Assembly (NCBI GenBank): GCA_030142905.1
Contig: JASJOG010000056.1
Location: 665,501-729,500 of the forward strand
Source: Heliopora coerulea
Taxonomy: Eukaryota; Cnidaria; Anthozoa; Scleralcyonacea; Helioporidae
Length of the DNA stretch: 64,000 nt
Direction of reading: 5' to 3'
Under the pieces are notes generated by a model. It worked only from the letters and a program-made list of their open reading frames with translations, made no database searches and was not told the origin of the DNA. Both the position numbers and the translations under genes were made by a program. Below are positions 32,134 to 43,860 of the stretch, piece after piece; the stretch's first letter is position 1; every line of letters starts with the position of its first letter.

Positions 32134-32141
<8 letters not shown>

Positions 32142-32177
<36 letters not shown>
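32142..32177. repeat. (TA)n microsatellites of the Penelope-like element
   Basis: Pure TA run here; partner runs lie at 30736-30775 and 31225-31266. They mark junctions between the nested inverted segments. Confidence 0.85.
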
Positions 32178-32179
<2 letters not shown>

Positions 32180-33117
32180 ATGTAGCTCTTTGGTCTCTGA
32201 AAAGGAGTGCTCGATACAAAGGTGTAGATCACTTCCATTAATCTTAAACCCGTTGAAAGCTAGTCTGGCAGTCGAAAGCTCGCTTCAATAAATTATTTTG
32301 GTCAGTGCACGTTCTAGCTATTTTTATTATTATCATCCTGACCGCGTTTCGTCTATTTTTTCTACTCGTATTTAGTCGAAATTTTACCAGATTAAAGTAC
32401 TGACTTTGCTCCGACTCTTTACAAATCGTCCTGACAAAAACGAGAAATTTAATCGCTAATTTCTGTCAGATCATGATATACACATGGTAATACTATGATG
32501 ACCTCCGATTCTATTGTTTTCAAGGGGAGATTTAATCTCTAAATTCCCTCATCAGCATGCATACTTTTACTAATTTTCCCTCAAAAGGGGGAATTTTCCC
32601 TCATTAACATGCACGAGCGAACATCAAATAATCCTTTTAGATTTAAGCATTGAACAACTCATTTTATACAAGTGCTGGTACCTACCATGAACAATACTAG
32701 CATCCCAAAAAGAACTTCAAAGAATACCAAGTAAATTTCGTCGGTCATGTAGGGAAATGTATGACATGTAGGGAAATGAGTGATTAAAATGTCCCCTCAA
32801 ACCTCCGGACGTGTGTGGAAGTTCCTCGGGCTAACGCCCTCGGCACTTCGCCAAACCTCCCTCGGCTCTCGGGGACATTTCATTACTATTTTCCCTCATG
32901 TCATGGTATTAGTTATAATAACACTAAAATTTTGAGAAGCCTGAGCTGCAAAGGGAGGACGACAGTCGATGCTTTTTGCTCCTTCACACAACTTGGCCTA
33001 GAAGTGAAAGAGTCCTTGAACCCTTTGAAGCCCAGTGTCCAATATATCGAACACCTAAGAACAAAAGAACCAGTGCGAGAACAAAGAACAAAAGAAAAAG
33101 GACGTTAACTCTTAACC

Positions 33118-33330
33118 GACATATAGGGTCGTATATGACCCTACTTTGGTTGTTCTGGCTTTCAACCACGCCAAATCAAGCAAAAAAGTGCAATTTCACA
33201 TCTTTGACATATAACATAGTTAAAAAAAAAAAAAACCAAAAAAAAAAAAACCAAAAAAAAAAAAAACCAAAAAAAAAAACGATCATAGAAGCGGGCAAAA
33301 GGAGCCCCCACCTCTGTTTCCCCCCCTAAC
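33118..33330. repeat. Dispersed repeat with A-rich centre, copy 1
   Basis: GGGTCGTATATGACCCTACTTTGGTTGTTCTGGCTTTCAACCA...GCAAAAGGAGCCCCCACCTCTGT matches 47622-47805 in the same orientation. The middle here is expanded into (A)10-14-CC blocks (33222-33279). Confidence 0.65.
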
Positions 33331-33629
33331 CCATTCAAGAGGACAGCGAGTTCACGGGAACAGAGTGCCACTCACGCCGGTCCACCCGCACGATGGATGG
33401 CTTCAAGATCTAGGGGTGCGTCACTTTTTTTGCTTTATACCAACAGTATAGTCCCGTTTCCTTTCATGTGAGACACGTCCTCTGGGTCTTCATTGGCGAA
33501 ATCGCGCAAAATCGCATTCTAAGTGAATTGATCCAAAATACCTCAAAAATAATCGGTCGGAGAAGGGTTAAAGAGAATAAAGAACAACAGGAGAATACTC
33601 GTGTACAAAAGGGCTAACGGTCAGTGTCC

Positions 33630-33995
33630 TGTATAGAGCAAACCTAGAACAAAATAAAAAATAAGAGAACAAAGGAAAAACCAAGAGAAAACAAAGAACA
33701 AATGAGAGTTAAGTAAAAACAAAGAGAACAAAGAACAATGAACAAAAGGGAACAAAGGAAAAAGAGAGAAGGAAGAACAGAAGGACAAATGAGAGAACAA
33801 AGTGAAACCAAAGAAAGAACAAAGAACAAATAAGAGAACAAAGGAAAAACAATAGAACAAAGAACAAGAGAACAAGTAAGAGAACAAAGGCAAAACAAAG
33901 AGAGGACAAAGAACAAAAGAACAAAGAAAACAAATCAAGAACAGAGAGAACAAACAAAAGAAAAAAACAAAGCAAAAACAAAACGGGAACAAAAA
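33630..33995. repeat. GAACAAA-type purine-rich minisatellite
   Basis: About 365 bp of variants of AGAGAACAAAG/GGAAAAAC with almost no T. Minus-strand frames rich in Phe, Leu, Ser and Cys here are artefacts of this. Confidence 0.8.
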
Positions 33996-35307
33996 ACAAA
34001 TTCAGCCATTAGACAGTTTCTTTGTCTTCCAATTTTCCCTCAAAAACGACAGAATGCAAATTTAGGAAACAAAGAAATCCTTTGTCTTGTTCAAAATTTC
34101 CCTTTATGAATAACTTCAGGAAAATTTAGTGGATAAAGAAAGATTTATCTCTCGGAGAAGCAATGGAGAAAATTGTGATTTAAAACACTTCGGAGGACAA
34201 ATGGACCCAAGGTAATCTGGATATTACGAATCTAAGCCTTCCTCCTGAGGTTATAGTTTGTTGACCAAACTGTATTATTAATGTCCCACTTCACTGTGAC
34301 TGTCTCACATAAACGAATAGTTGAGCAACTAAATTTTGATGATCATTTTTCTCATTAGCTGGACGTAAGGTGTAGTTCAGTCAAATGTACTGCAACTGTC
34401 AATCTTATTACACTATAGCCACAAAATCTCAGGGTTCGTACACATTGGACTGTGTAGGTGGAAATTGGAAAGCGCAGTAGGTGCTTTTAAGATTAGTAAA
34501 TCCCTTTGTACTGGGGAAGTACAAAGAGTACAGTTGACTATGAAGTACTTACTACGCTTGCGTAATGTCGTTATACTTATGCTTATGTCGCCATTGTAAA
34601 CCATGCCTTAGAGTTAATTGATGGTCACGAGTGTGATAAAGGACTTGACACGCAAGAGAACACTGAGTAACGACCATTCTTTTTTCTGGGTTTTCAGTTT
34701 AACGTTAGCCCTTAGAAATTAAGATATTCACTCATTAGCATGCAATAAGCATTATGAGTAGTGGCTATCACACTCCTGAATAATAATGAGAGGAGTAAAG
34801 GATTTGCCGCTTCTGGTGAAACAATGAATTCTCGGTGTGTCATGAGATAAATAGTTTTAGAACACTTCTAATAACAGGAAGTCAAATTCCGAGTTTGGAA
34901 ATAAAAGGTTATTACATTAAATTCAACTGCTCTTATCGTAGCCATGGACGGTAAATTACGTTTCGTTTTGGGACAAACAAAACGTGAATAGCCATATTAC
35001 CATTCAAATGGTGTCATTCATGTTTACTTCACAGTACAGAGACACAAAAGAATTTTTCTATTTCTTTTTCTTATAAAGAAACAGTTTTTTTTCCTTGAAA
35101 TCCTGGGAAGTCATCAATGTCTCTATGCTCTGACGTAAGACGTATATGACGTCCCACACATGCTGATTGTACGAGCCTCATTCCCTCCCAGATAACACGA
35201 ACATGCTGACGTCACTTTCACTTTCTCTCACGGTAGGGAGACATGGATGACGTCACGAAAACTGGAAAAAACCTTGGTTATTTTATAAAACAAATAGAAA
35301 GTACCTT

Positions 35308-35432
35308 TCGTGGTTCTGTATTGTGATAGAAACATGAATAAAGCCATTTCAACCGGAAAAATACCAGAAAACGCTCGGCTTCGCCACGCCAAACGACGCC
35401 ATTCATGTTTCTATCACAGCACAGAGGTACTC
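35308..35432. repeat. Short foldback with TGTGATAGAAACATGAAT arms
   Basis: GTTCTGTATTGTGATAGAAACATGAAT (35313-35339) and ATTCATGTTTCTATCACAGCACAGAGGTAC (35401-35430) are inverted copies around a 60 bp loop. A related half (CATTCATGTTTACTTCACAGTACAGAGAC) lies at 35014-35042. Confidence 0.6.
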
Positions 35433-35635
35433 AAGCAACTTTCTACTTGTTAAATATGACTATGACGTCAGCCACGTCCCTGTACTCTGAGAAGAAATAT
35501 AATTCGTCTTTATGAGTGTATGTTGCATACTTATTGTTCCATAAAGAGTTACAGGAACTCGAGTGGAAGTCATATATCATAAACGAAAAGTGTTTTATTA
35601 GATATCTAATTAGAATGAACGAATAAATGAACGAA

Positions 35636-35995
35636 CGAACAAAGGAATGAAAGAAAGAGGAAAGAGGAGGGAAGGAAACGGAAAAGGGAAGAAGAGGGAA
35701 GGGAAAGGAAGGGAAGCGAAGGGAGGGGAAGGGAAGGAAAAGAAACGGAAGGGAAGGGAAGGAAAGGAAAGGAAACGGAAGGGAAGGGAAGGAAAGGGAA
35801 GGAAACGGAAAGAAAGGGAAGGGAAAGGAAGGGAAAGGAAGGGAAAGGAAGGGAAAGAAAGGCAAAGGAAGGGAAAGAAAGGGAAAGGAAGGGAAGGAAA
35901 GGGAAAGGAAGCAAAGGAAAATAAAGGAAAGGAAAGGGAAATAAAGGAAAGGAAAGGAAATAAAAGGAAAGGAAAAAAACGGATTTGGAGGCAAG
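35636..35995. repeat. GGAAA/GGGAAG polypurine tract, ~360 bp
   Basis: Runs of GGAAAGGAAGGGAAGG with one pyrimidine at most every 100 bases or so. The minus strand is pure pyrimidine, which yields long spurious Phe/Pro/Leu/Ser frames. Confidence 0.9.
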
Positions 35996-36350
35996 GAAGA
36001 CAGGACGGAAGGAATGGGATATAATGAATGAACGGATGGATGGATGGATAGATGAAGAAAATGAACAAAACTTTCGAGAGTCGAAGGATTCCACAGATTC
36101 ATTGAAACTCAAACACTAAAGCTCGCATTATTGAAAGACTGAAAGAACTAAAGTACTTCTTTTACATTAACATTGGTATCTAGTTGAGTTTTTAGAAAAA
36201 TACTAGTTTTTTCAATTAACTGAGTCAATTTTCGTTTGACAGTTAATTCTGACGCGAAAAAACACTTCCCTTTGCACAGAATAAACATATAAAGAAATAC
36301 CTTCTAGTAAAGTGAATAAGTTTCGTCAAATAAATCTGGTTGTTATTTTA

Positions 36351-36570
36351 AGGCCCCTTTACACTCGCCATTTTTCCTGCAAGTTGGATTGAAATTTTGC
36401 TGTAATTTTTACTGCCGACCCTGGCTGGGATTTGATATCGCTTGTGCAAACTGGCAGCGAATTGACTACAATTTGGACAACTACAGTCAACGTTAGTGCG
36501 ATCGGGGTTGCAATTTTTGCGGCAATTTCATCAGCGATTTCATCTAAAGGTTGTTCTCCACAAGGCAAAT
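36351..36570. mobile_element. Probable MITE
   Basis: Starts AAGGCCCCTTTACACTCGCC and carries many GCAATTTTTGC/TTGCTGTAATTTTTAC-like words in both orientations. The right end is not clear. Resembles the CCxTTxACAC class of MITEs elsewhere in the window. Confidence 0.4.
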
Positions 36571-36964
36571 TTTATGGCGTGAATCGACATTTCATTGTAT
36601 GAATTGAATAGGTTTCACATTAATTACAGTATAGAGCTCATGAGACAAAGAAAAAGTCGCTTTTTCCGATAAAATTTACCTTGTGGAAAGTAGGCTTAAT
36701 AATCCAAAAAAGTCCTGCCGTTATCTTTCTCAGCTTTTTCCTTTTTAGTTTTCTCTGTTGCTTTTCACGCTTGAAAAGACGGTGACAGCTCGCAATGTTT
36801 CGCCAAAAACAAACTTTGGATTACATTTATCGCGAAAATCGCAATTAAATTCGAGCATTGTTATGGAATTGCTGTGCACGCAATTTCAGATGGTTGATGA
36901 AAATTGCAGGGAAGTCGCTCGGTGTTTACGGGTCTTTACGATACTTTTAACCATGGCCTTGTAA

Positions 36965-36970
36965 TTTAAT
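36965..36970 (-). terminator. Possible poly(A) signal of GMP reductase (ATTAAA)
   Basis: Minus-strand ATTAAA about 77 bases beyond the GMP reductase stop. A common variant signal; no AATAAA is closer. Confidence 0.45.
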
Positions 36971-37046
36971 TCAAAATCTTAGCAGTAATGGCGGAGTCTG
37001 TCAAGCGATTAGTACGTGCCTCGATTTGTAATCAACTATGAAGTCT

Positions 37047-37230
37047 TTAGCTCTTGAAAATATTGTTAAGTTGTTGAGTTACTCTTACGAATGTTGTTCG
37101 TCTACTCAGTTCTTTAAGTCTAGATGCTCCTACATACGTACAAGCAGACCTTAAACCCCCAAGCATATCTAGTACAGTGCCTTTTACGTCGCCTCTGTAT
37201 GGAACTTCGACTGTTTTACCCTCGGACGAT
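37047..37230 (-). CDS. GMPR: GMP reductase exon 10 (last)
   Basis: Completes Arg, then [20 protein letters not shown] to [11 protein letters not shown] and the stop. Acceptor ATGCTAG. Human GMPR has Ala where the first Ser stands. Confidence 0.95.
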
Positions 37231-40200
37231 CTAGCATTTAAAAAAAATTTGAAAATGCACCATAAGTTTATTTTCCAAGAGCAGTGTTGAACATTAAACG
37301 CAGAAGATATTTGAAAACTTTTGTAAGTTACGTACCTATATTCCGCAATCCCACCAGCGTGTTTCTCCATAGCTGTAGAAGAGCTCATTCCGTAAAAAAT
37401 TTTGTATTTTTTCCCGTCCCTTTCAATCAGATCGCCTCCTACCAACAAGTTGATGAATGTAAGTTGCAGCAGGATAGAGCGGGCTGTCCAAAATTGCGGT
37501 AAGGAATCGTGCGTCACCGCAAACCTAGTTTCAGGGTAGTTTCCATATAATCGCCCGCAATCCCTATTGATCGCTCGATCGCTGAAACCATTCAACCGAA
37601 CAATCGCTGTGGATCAGTACCAATAGTTGGTATTTGTTTCCATGTGATCGCTCGGTTTACTGCGCGTGAGCTCCCGCTTACATATATAGTTCATAACCAG
37701 AAGGAGTGTTCTTGACTTTCTTCAGTGATCGTCCATAGGGTGTTCCCACATTCTTAAATTTGATTTCGGCTGTTGATGGTTCCTAGCCAAAGTTTTGACT
37801 AATTGCTTTCCACGCATAAGAAGTTGAATACTTCTTATACCGGTATTTATCTTTGTAGTCCTTACAATAAGAATATATAGGCACTCGTATTTGTGTATTT
37901 CTTCCATAAATTCTTCAGTGCTAAAACACGCCATGTTCAAATCTTGTGCTCAGCTGTTTTCTTCGAAACAGGCGCTACACGTCGCGAGGCTAAGAAGAAA
38001 AGCGTTGCATAGTGGGATGCATTTTGATCGCTCGATCGCTGAATTTTGTTTCTTTATGATCGCTGATGATCGTTCACGATCGCTGGCGATAAATAGCGAT
38101 TGTGAGCGATTATATGGAAACGGACCTTTAGTGCAAAGATTTTTTGTTACCCAAAACACATTTCCCAAAATACTATTGTTTTTTGAGTTTTATTTGTCAG
38201 ACTGTGAAAACAATAAATTTTTGGTTTTAGCTTGGTTATTAGACTACTTGACCAAAGTAGAGAACTATAAACAATGAATATATAAAGCTGTCGAAAACTG
38301 TTATTACATTAAAGAGAACTAATTGCCTAAGCTTTGATACGAGTTTCTATTTTAAAACTCTTATTGTCGCGCATTGTTCCTATACTGCATGTATATGGTA
38401 ACAATAGCTTAAACGCGTTTTCCTAAACGCTGACCTGCGTAAACAAAACTTCATTAACGCCAGTATCATTTGGCGGTAACGAAATTTCGTTACCACCATT
38501 TGTAATTTTTGACAGCCTGTTAGAGAGCAGGTTAGAGCCCCGCTCACTGTCATCAGGCTTACTGCAGTTTCGGAATACCTCACTAACTGATCTTTTGGTA
38601 CTCAGTATTCTATGCGATCGTTTGTCTGTATTCTGGAATTATATTAGTCAGAATAGTCCCAAAGGAACACGCCGAGTCTGGAGAGTCAATGTCACCTGAG
38701 TCTGGGGACATATGGTACCTACAGATACTTTTGTATGCATATCAACAGATGTTCACAAACTCATTATAAATCCGTGAATTATAGTAGCCAATCCATCAAC
38801 GCATACCACATCACGTGCATGTACTTTGATACTCAATGAAGACTTGTAGGAAAATCACAAGTGATCTGGGTCACATTTCTTAATTTACATATACAAATCA
38901 GGGAAATAAAACATGCAATAAATCAACGGGAGTACACGTTTGAGAAGCTAGTTCAAACATTCGTTTATCGTGTTTCATCAGGGGACTCCAAACACTCGAA
39001 CAGTACAAAAACCTTGGGGTAAAGCCCCTCGATTTTCATTTTTCTCTCGTGTTTGGAACCCCCGATGAAACACTCAAACTCGTGTGTGAACTGCAAGATG
39101 CACACATGCGCACTATCTGCGAGATTAAGCAGCGGTGTCGGAAGCAGTTTGATATTGGGGGGAGGGGCAAAAAGTGGTTTAGTAAGAATTTCTGCAAAAA
39201 AACTGTTCCGTCCCTCTATACACAAGCGCATGGAGCAAAAGTTTCCACTTCATTATTTGGGGAAGGTGTCACTATTGCAGGAATGGTGGCATTCTCTGTG
39301 CGTCTAAAATACGAACTCAGTTGCTTCATGGTTCGCACTAGGCTAGCAAGATTCAATAAAATTCATGTTTGTGACTAGTTATAATGATGGACCCTAAATC
39401 AAACGATGCATTAATCCTATGTAATTCGTCAACGATGTCTGTCAAATGTTGACTGGCTTTCAAAAAAGCATTATGAAGTAAAACAAAATAAATGAGTAGA
39501 CCAACCCACGTGGCTCACCAAAAACGCGCGCGCAAAAACGATGGGTACAAGTGCAGTTTAGCGGACGCACTTGGCCGCTGACCTTTGCAGTCGGCTCAAC
39601 AACAAATAATACGAACTTTGCGCAGGAAATTAAAATGCAGCCGTGACCACATTCGAACGTGAAATGGCCTTAGTCAACGAAGATATCACTCAATTCACAA
39701 AAAATAAAGAAACTTTGCAGTACTACTCTACAACCAATACTAACCCTAACCTTAACCCCAACCCCAACCCAAATCTTTACCCTAACTAAATACATGTCAA
39801 TATAATATTATTGATAAACCCAATTTTTCTTGGGTTGTAGCTCTTGAAATTTCCCGCCAAATCTCACCTTACTTAACTATTGAGCCAGCAATGTACTGGT
39901 GAGCAGCCAGGTGCGTCCGCTTAATTGTACTCTAGCCAAACGATGTCTTTAAGGGGTTTTAACGATAACTGGACTCAAAGTAACGGTACACAATTGGAAA
40001 ACACGCGTTATCAAATTTCACTAACAAGCCACTAGCCAATAGACATTGGGGGGGGGGCGACACCTCCCTCATTTGATATTGGGTATGAGTGCGTATATGA
40101 ATCAGCCACTCTAGCCTCGTGTAGAGTTTCAAAACAACTTTCTGTACTCAAACGAATTTAAAGAGGCTAATTATGATTTGATATGCATACAACGCAGGGT

Positions 40201-43200
40201 TTTCCCGAGCATTGTGGGAAAGGTGGTGCCACAGGTATTTGGGGAAATTAGTTTCAAGTATGAGGAAAATGTAGTTTGTTTCCCCCCTGGTACCAGACGC
40301 CCACGCAACCACAACCTTTACTTTCTTTTTAGCTTTTTTACCGTGTGAATTCAAAAACTTGCGTTGCCAAGGCATGTTTGTGATGTTTTGTAAATGTGAC
40401 CAATAAAAAATCTACGCAAAATTGTTCGAATTTGAAAGGGAAATGATGAAACATATCGCAATTTAAACTCGACACGCAACAAAACATTTATCTACATTTT
40501 AAAGTGACGACCTGTTCAGACTAGGTGCCTTGGTACGGTTCCCAGGCACCGAGCACCAACTGTAACAACGTTCAGACTGCGTCTCACTCGCTGTTGCGGT
40601 TTCAGGTTTCAGATTGACGCCTTGCCGAAACTGTACACTTACCTAAAGTGTATGCTTGAAACAGCGCTAAGGTAGCGATATAAGGTTTTGAGAACACGAC
40701 GGAACTGTCTGAGTTTGTTTCCGCGATATGATTACCTTATATATTAATTCCTGTGCATAACAGTTTTTTGTCAGTATTCGAGATATCTGCCGTTACATTA
40801 TCTTAATTTCATCATGTTAACTAAGCGAACAAGAATAATTGGGAGATCTGCAGGCAAACACGTGTGAAAAAGGGGCGTTGGCAAAATCGTGTTCACACGG
40901 CTGCCATAGTACTCAAGTTCAAGGTTTGAAGCAGTGCTTGGCCCTAAGGTACCCGCGCCCAGATTATCGTTCGGGCATCACGAAAATGCTGCGTTCAAAA
41001 CTTCAACTAACGCTGGGGACAGGATAAACCATGGGATAAACAGAGACCTGTGAACAGGTGACTCACCTGGGGAGAGGGGGCGCGGCGGCGGCCCTTGGCG
41101 CCCCCTTTTTTCCGCCTACGGAAATCCCTGCAAGGGATTATCAAATAAGGCGCCACTCATAGACGAGGTCGATAACAGCGCAAACGTTGAATTATGCTGG
41201 CCGTACAATCAACTCGTAATCACATACCTGACTGGTCATGACCAGCAAACATGCCACCCAACATCACAAAATCAGCACCAGCACCTACAAGACGATTAAT
41301 CAGTCTCTTAATATGGAAATATGTTTTATTTCTTTATCATAACTAATATATTGAGGGTCGAACTATTAAGGAAAAAGTTTTTCGTTTGGTGACGTAATAG
41401 GGTGGTATCACCCTGACGGCAACTAGAACTGAAAAACTCCACGTTTTTCTCCCTTTATTGTTTTTAAAAGTAGTTTGAACCACAGTTGCTGTCTACAATA
41501 CTCACCGAAAGCTTTAGCAATATCTCCAGGACAGGTACACCCACCATCCTACACAAAAGTGAAATAGTGCAGGCGTAAGTTTAGTACGGAAAACGAGATT
41601 ACTGGTGAATCTTTACTTACAGTCGACTCCATCTTAACTGTACAAAGAACGATGAGCAGATATGAGGCTGTTCAACAACAGGTTTGAATCGACACCAACT
41701 ACGGGAGCAAGATTCCAACTCTCGATAGTCACACTAATCGCTTTTATGAAATGTCGTAAATTGCGGCTGAGATGTTTTGCTTGGAGCAAGAAACAAACTC
41801 CGAAAAACAACATCTTGAAGACTTAAGAATTAAGTAAAAAAAAAGACAAATGTGAACCGTTTACATTCGTCTTGTTTTTACTTAAATCTTAAGTCTTCAA
41901 GATGTTGTTTTACGGATTTTGTTTCTTGCTCTATTTCCTTAAATTGTCGGCTGGTAATGGCTTATGTTTTGCTTAGCTGTAAGGCCAAAATTTCACGGGA
42001 CCGGATTTAGTAGGAGACACTTTCCAGACTTTGGTGGCAGTAGAGGAAAGTATTCATGAAACATAGTTAAGCAAAACCTTGCCACAATTATCAATAATAG
42101 AACTTATATTTAATAAGTACCGATATTACGTGTCCTTTCAGCCCATGTGCCGCGTCTGCAGATTCCAAGACAGCGCTGACTTGTGGATAGCCAACTCCAG
42201 TTTGTCGTCGTGTGGTGCAAACAGACCCTACAAAGTTTCTTACCGCAGTTAGCAAACTGAACAGTACACATCTTAGAATTTGATTCTGTGCGAATAAATC
42301 AATCAGCGCAATTTTCTAATACAATGTACTACAGGCTTTAACTTGAAAAAAAAGTATCAGCGTTTTTATTCAATTAAACGGACACTTGGAATATCCGTAT
42401 ATCCCTCGAAAAAATGGCAGTTGACTCCGATAATCAGAACCCGCGATAATTTTGAAGCTTGTACTAACTTGAAGTGAAACGGTTTGACCTTAGGTCATTT
42501 TCTTCATAATTTCTACCCTCGATAACTCGAACCTTCTTTTGATTTTCCGCGATGGTTGAAGTTATCGGAAGGTAAGTCAACTGTATTTTAAATAAATCCA
42601 CTCTTGTGATTAAGTGCTCAGCATAAATATGGCAGGACATTGCGCTTATTCGATTTTTACTTTTGATAGGAAAAAAAAAAGCAGCAGTTTAAACCGTCAC
42701 TTTAAGAGTTTACTCTTAAGCACACTTTTATTCAAAGTTTCGATATTCAAGTAAGTATCACAGGGTGGTTTATTACAAACTGTTACTTTCATTTTCTGTC
42801 CGTTTTTTTTCAGTTTCAAAGACAAAGTTTCTAGAATTATAAGTTTAAAGGTGAAACACAGCTGTGATTAAGGCTCTATCTGTTTGATCATGATCAAAGG
42901 AAAATCATAATTAAATAGATTGAAAACGTTAAAATTATTTAAACCTTCTATAATAACCGTTTTAAAATAAAACAAATTCCGAAAAGGAGAGTCATCTTGA
43001 AAACTCAAGATTCGAGTAATGAATCAATGGACGCAAGTTTCAAAAGTGACATTTCGGCTTTATCTCAAAGTCATCATCAGTCTTATACTTTGTAAATTTG
43101 TCGGTAGAACATGATTTTTGGTCATGTCTCCAAATAACTGCGTTACTTGCAAATCTTTGATATCAGTTCTGGTAAAACATGATTTAAGTTTCAAAAACTT

Positions 43201-43825
43201 TTGAATTGCTACTTTGTTTCGATCAAATTTACCTCTCCATGTTTGAAAACCAAGGTTTTAAATTGATTCCTCGGACGCCTGATCGAATAATGGTGGTTTT
43301 CAATATATCCTACCTGGGCCAATCCCAACTTTTACAATATCAGCTCCATTTAGAATAAGCTGTTCCACCATCTCACCTGTAACAACATTTCCAGCCTGTT
43401 GAGAAGACAAAGACTATTTTTACCACCTATTTCTCTTTAGCTACAGTATCTGACGTACGGCAGAAAACAAGACATGTTAACCACAGTTGCCTTATCAACA
43501 GCATTAAAGTGTTAATGGAATGAAAACATCTACAATCAAGGTTCGATTTTACGTAAAAATACATTGAAAATGACAGATTAAAATGGAACTCTTGGTTACT
43601 TAATATTTGATTTGTCCGAAGGAAATTTCATAAGTGATTTCACATGTGAAAAGCACATGGAAATATAATATTTCCACATGGAAAATTTTCATTTTACATA
43701 TGAAACAGGAACGTTTCCACATATGAAGTATCTAGGTCATTTGTGAAATGACTTGTGAAATTTTCGGACTGGAGGGTTTTTCAAGCACTCGAGTAAGACA
43801 CCTTATGAATACATATACACCACGG

Positions 43826-43860
<35 letters not shown>

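Larger units (their letters stand above)
30643..32365. mobile_element. Penelope-like element, nested palindromic insertion
   Basis: Flanked by TCGTATTTA (30634-30642 and 32366-32374), consistent with a target duplication. Outer inverted ends at about 30658-30735 and 32237-32314 (ACTGACCAAAATAATTT...CAACGGGTTTAAGATT and complement) are followed by TA microsatellites. Inside is a near-perfect palindrome (30780-31172), then inverted remnants of a GIY-YIG endonuclease frame (31412-31660 minus, 31745-32010 plus). A GIY-YIG nuclease with TA-rich flanks and hammerhead-like motifs fits Penelope-like retroelements. No reverse transcriptase remains, so the element is dead unless mobilised in trans. Confidence 0.75.
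29015..37046. other. Intergenic region between the convergent ataxin-1-like and GMP reductase genes
   Basis: About 8 kb with no supported host exon. Contains a MITE (29362-29583), tandem units, the Penelope-like palindrome (30643-32365), an A-rich repeat (33118-33330), two long purine tracts (33630-33995, 35636-35995) and a short foldback (35308-35432). The long minus-strand frames at 33621-33999 and 35443-36112 are translations of purine or pyrimidine simple sequence. Confidence 0.65.
37439..41227. other. GMP reductase intron 8
   Basis: 3.8 kb without exons. Contains a MITE (37537-38122), the inverted repeat copy at 38760-39000, a telomere-like tract (39738-39788) and a poly-G run at 40049-40058. 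Open frames here show no recognisable similarity. Confidence 0.65.

Noticed and set aside
33621..33999. Apparent multi-pass membrane proteins on the minus strand
   Set aside because: Translation of a GAACAAA-type minisatellite. Overlapping frames look alike.
35443..36112. Long minus-strand open frames rich in Phe, Pro, Leu and Ser
   Set aside because: All three minus frames are open because the strand is a pyrimidine-only simple repeat. There is no splice context or recognisable domain.
39738..39788. A true telomere or chromosome end
   Set aside because: Only about eight imperfect units within a gene intron; at most an interstitial remnant.
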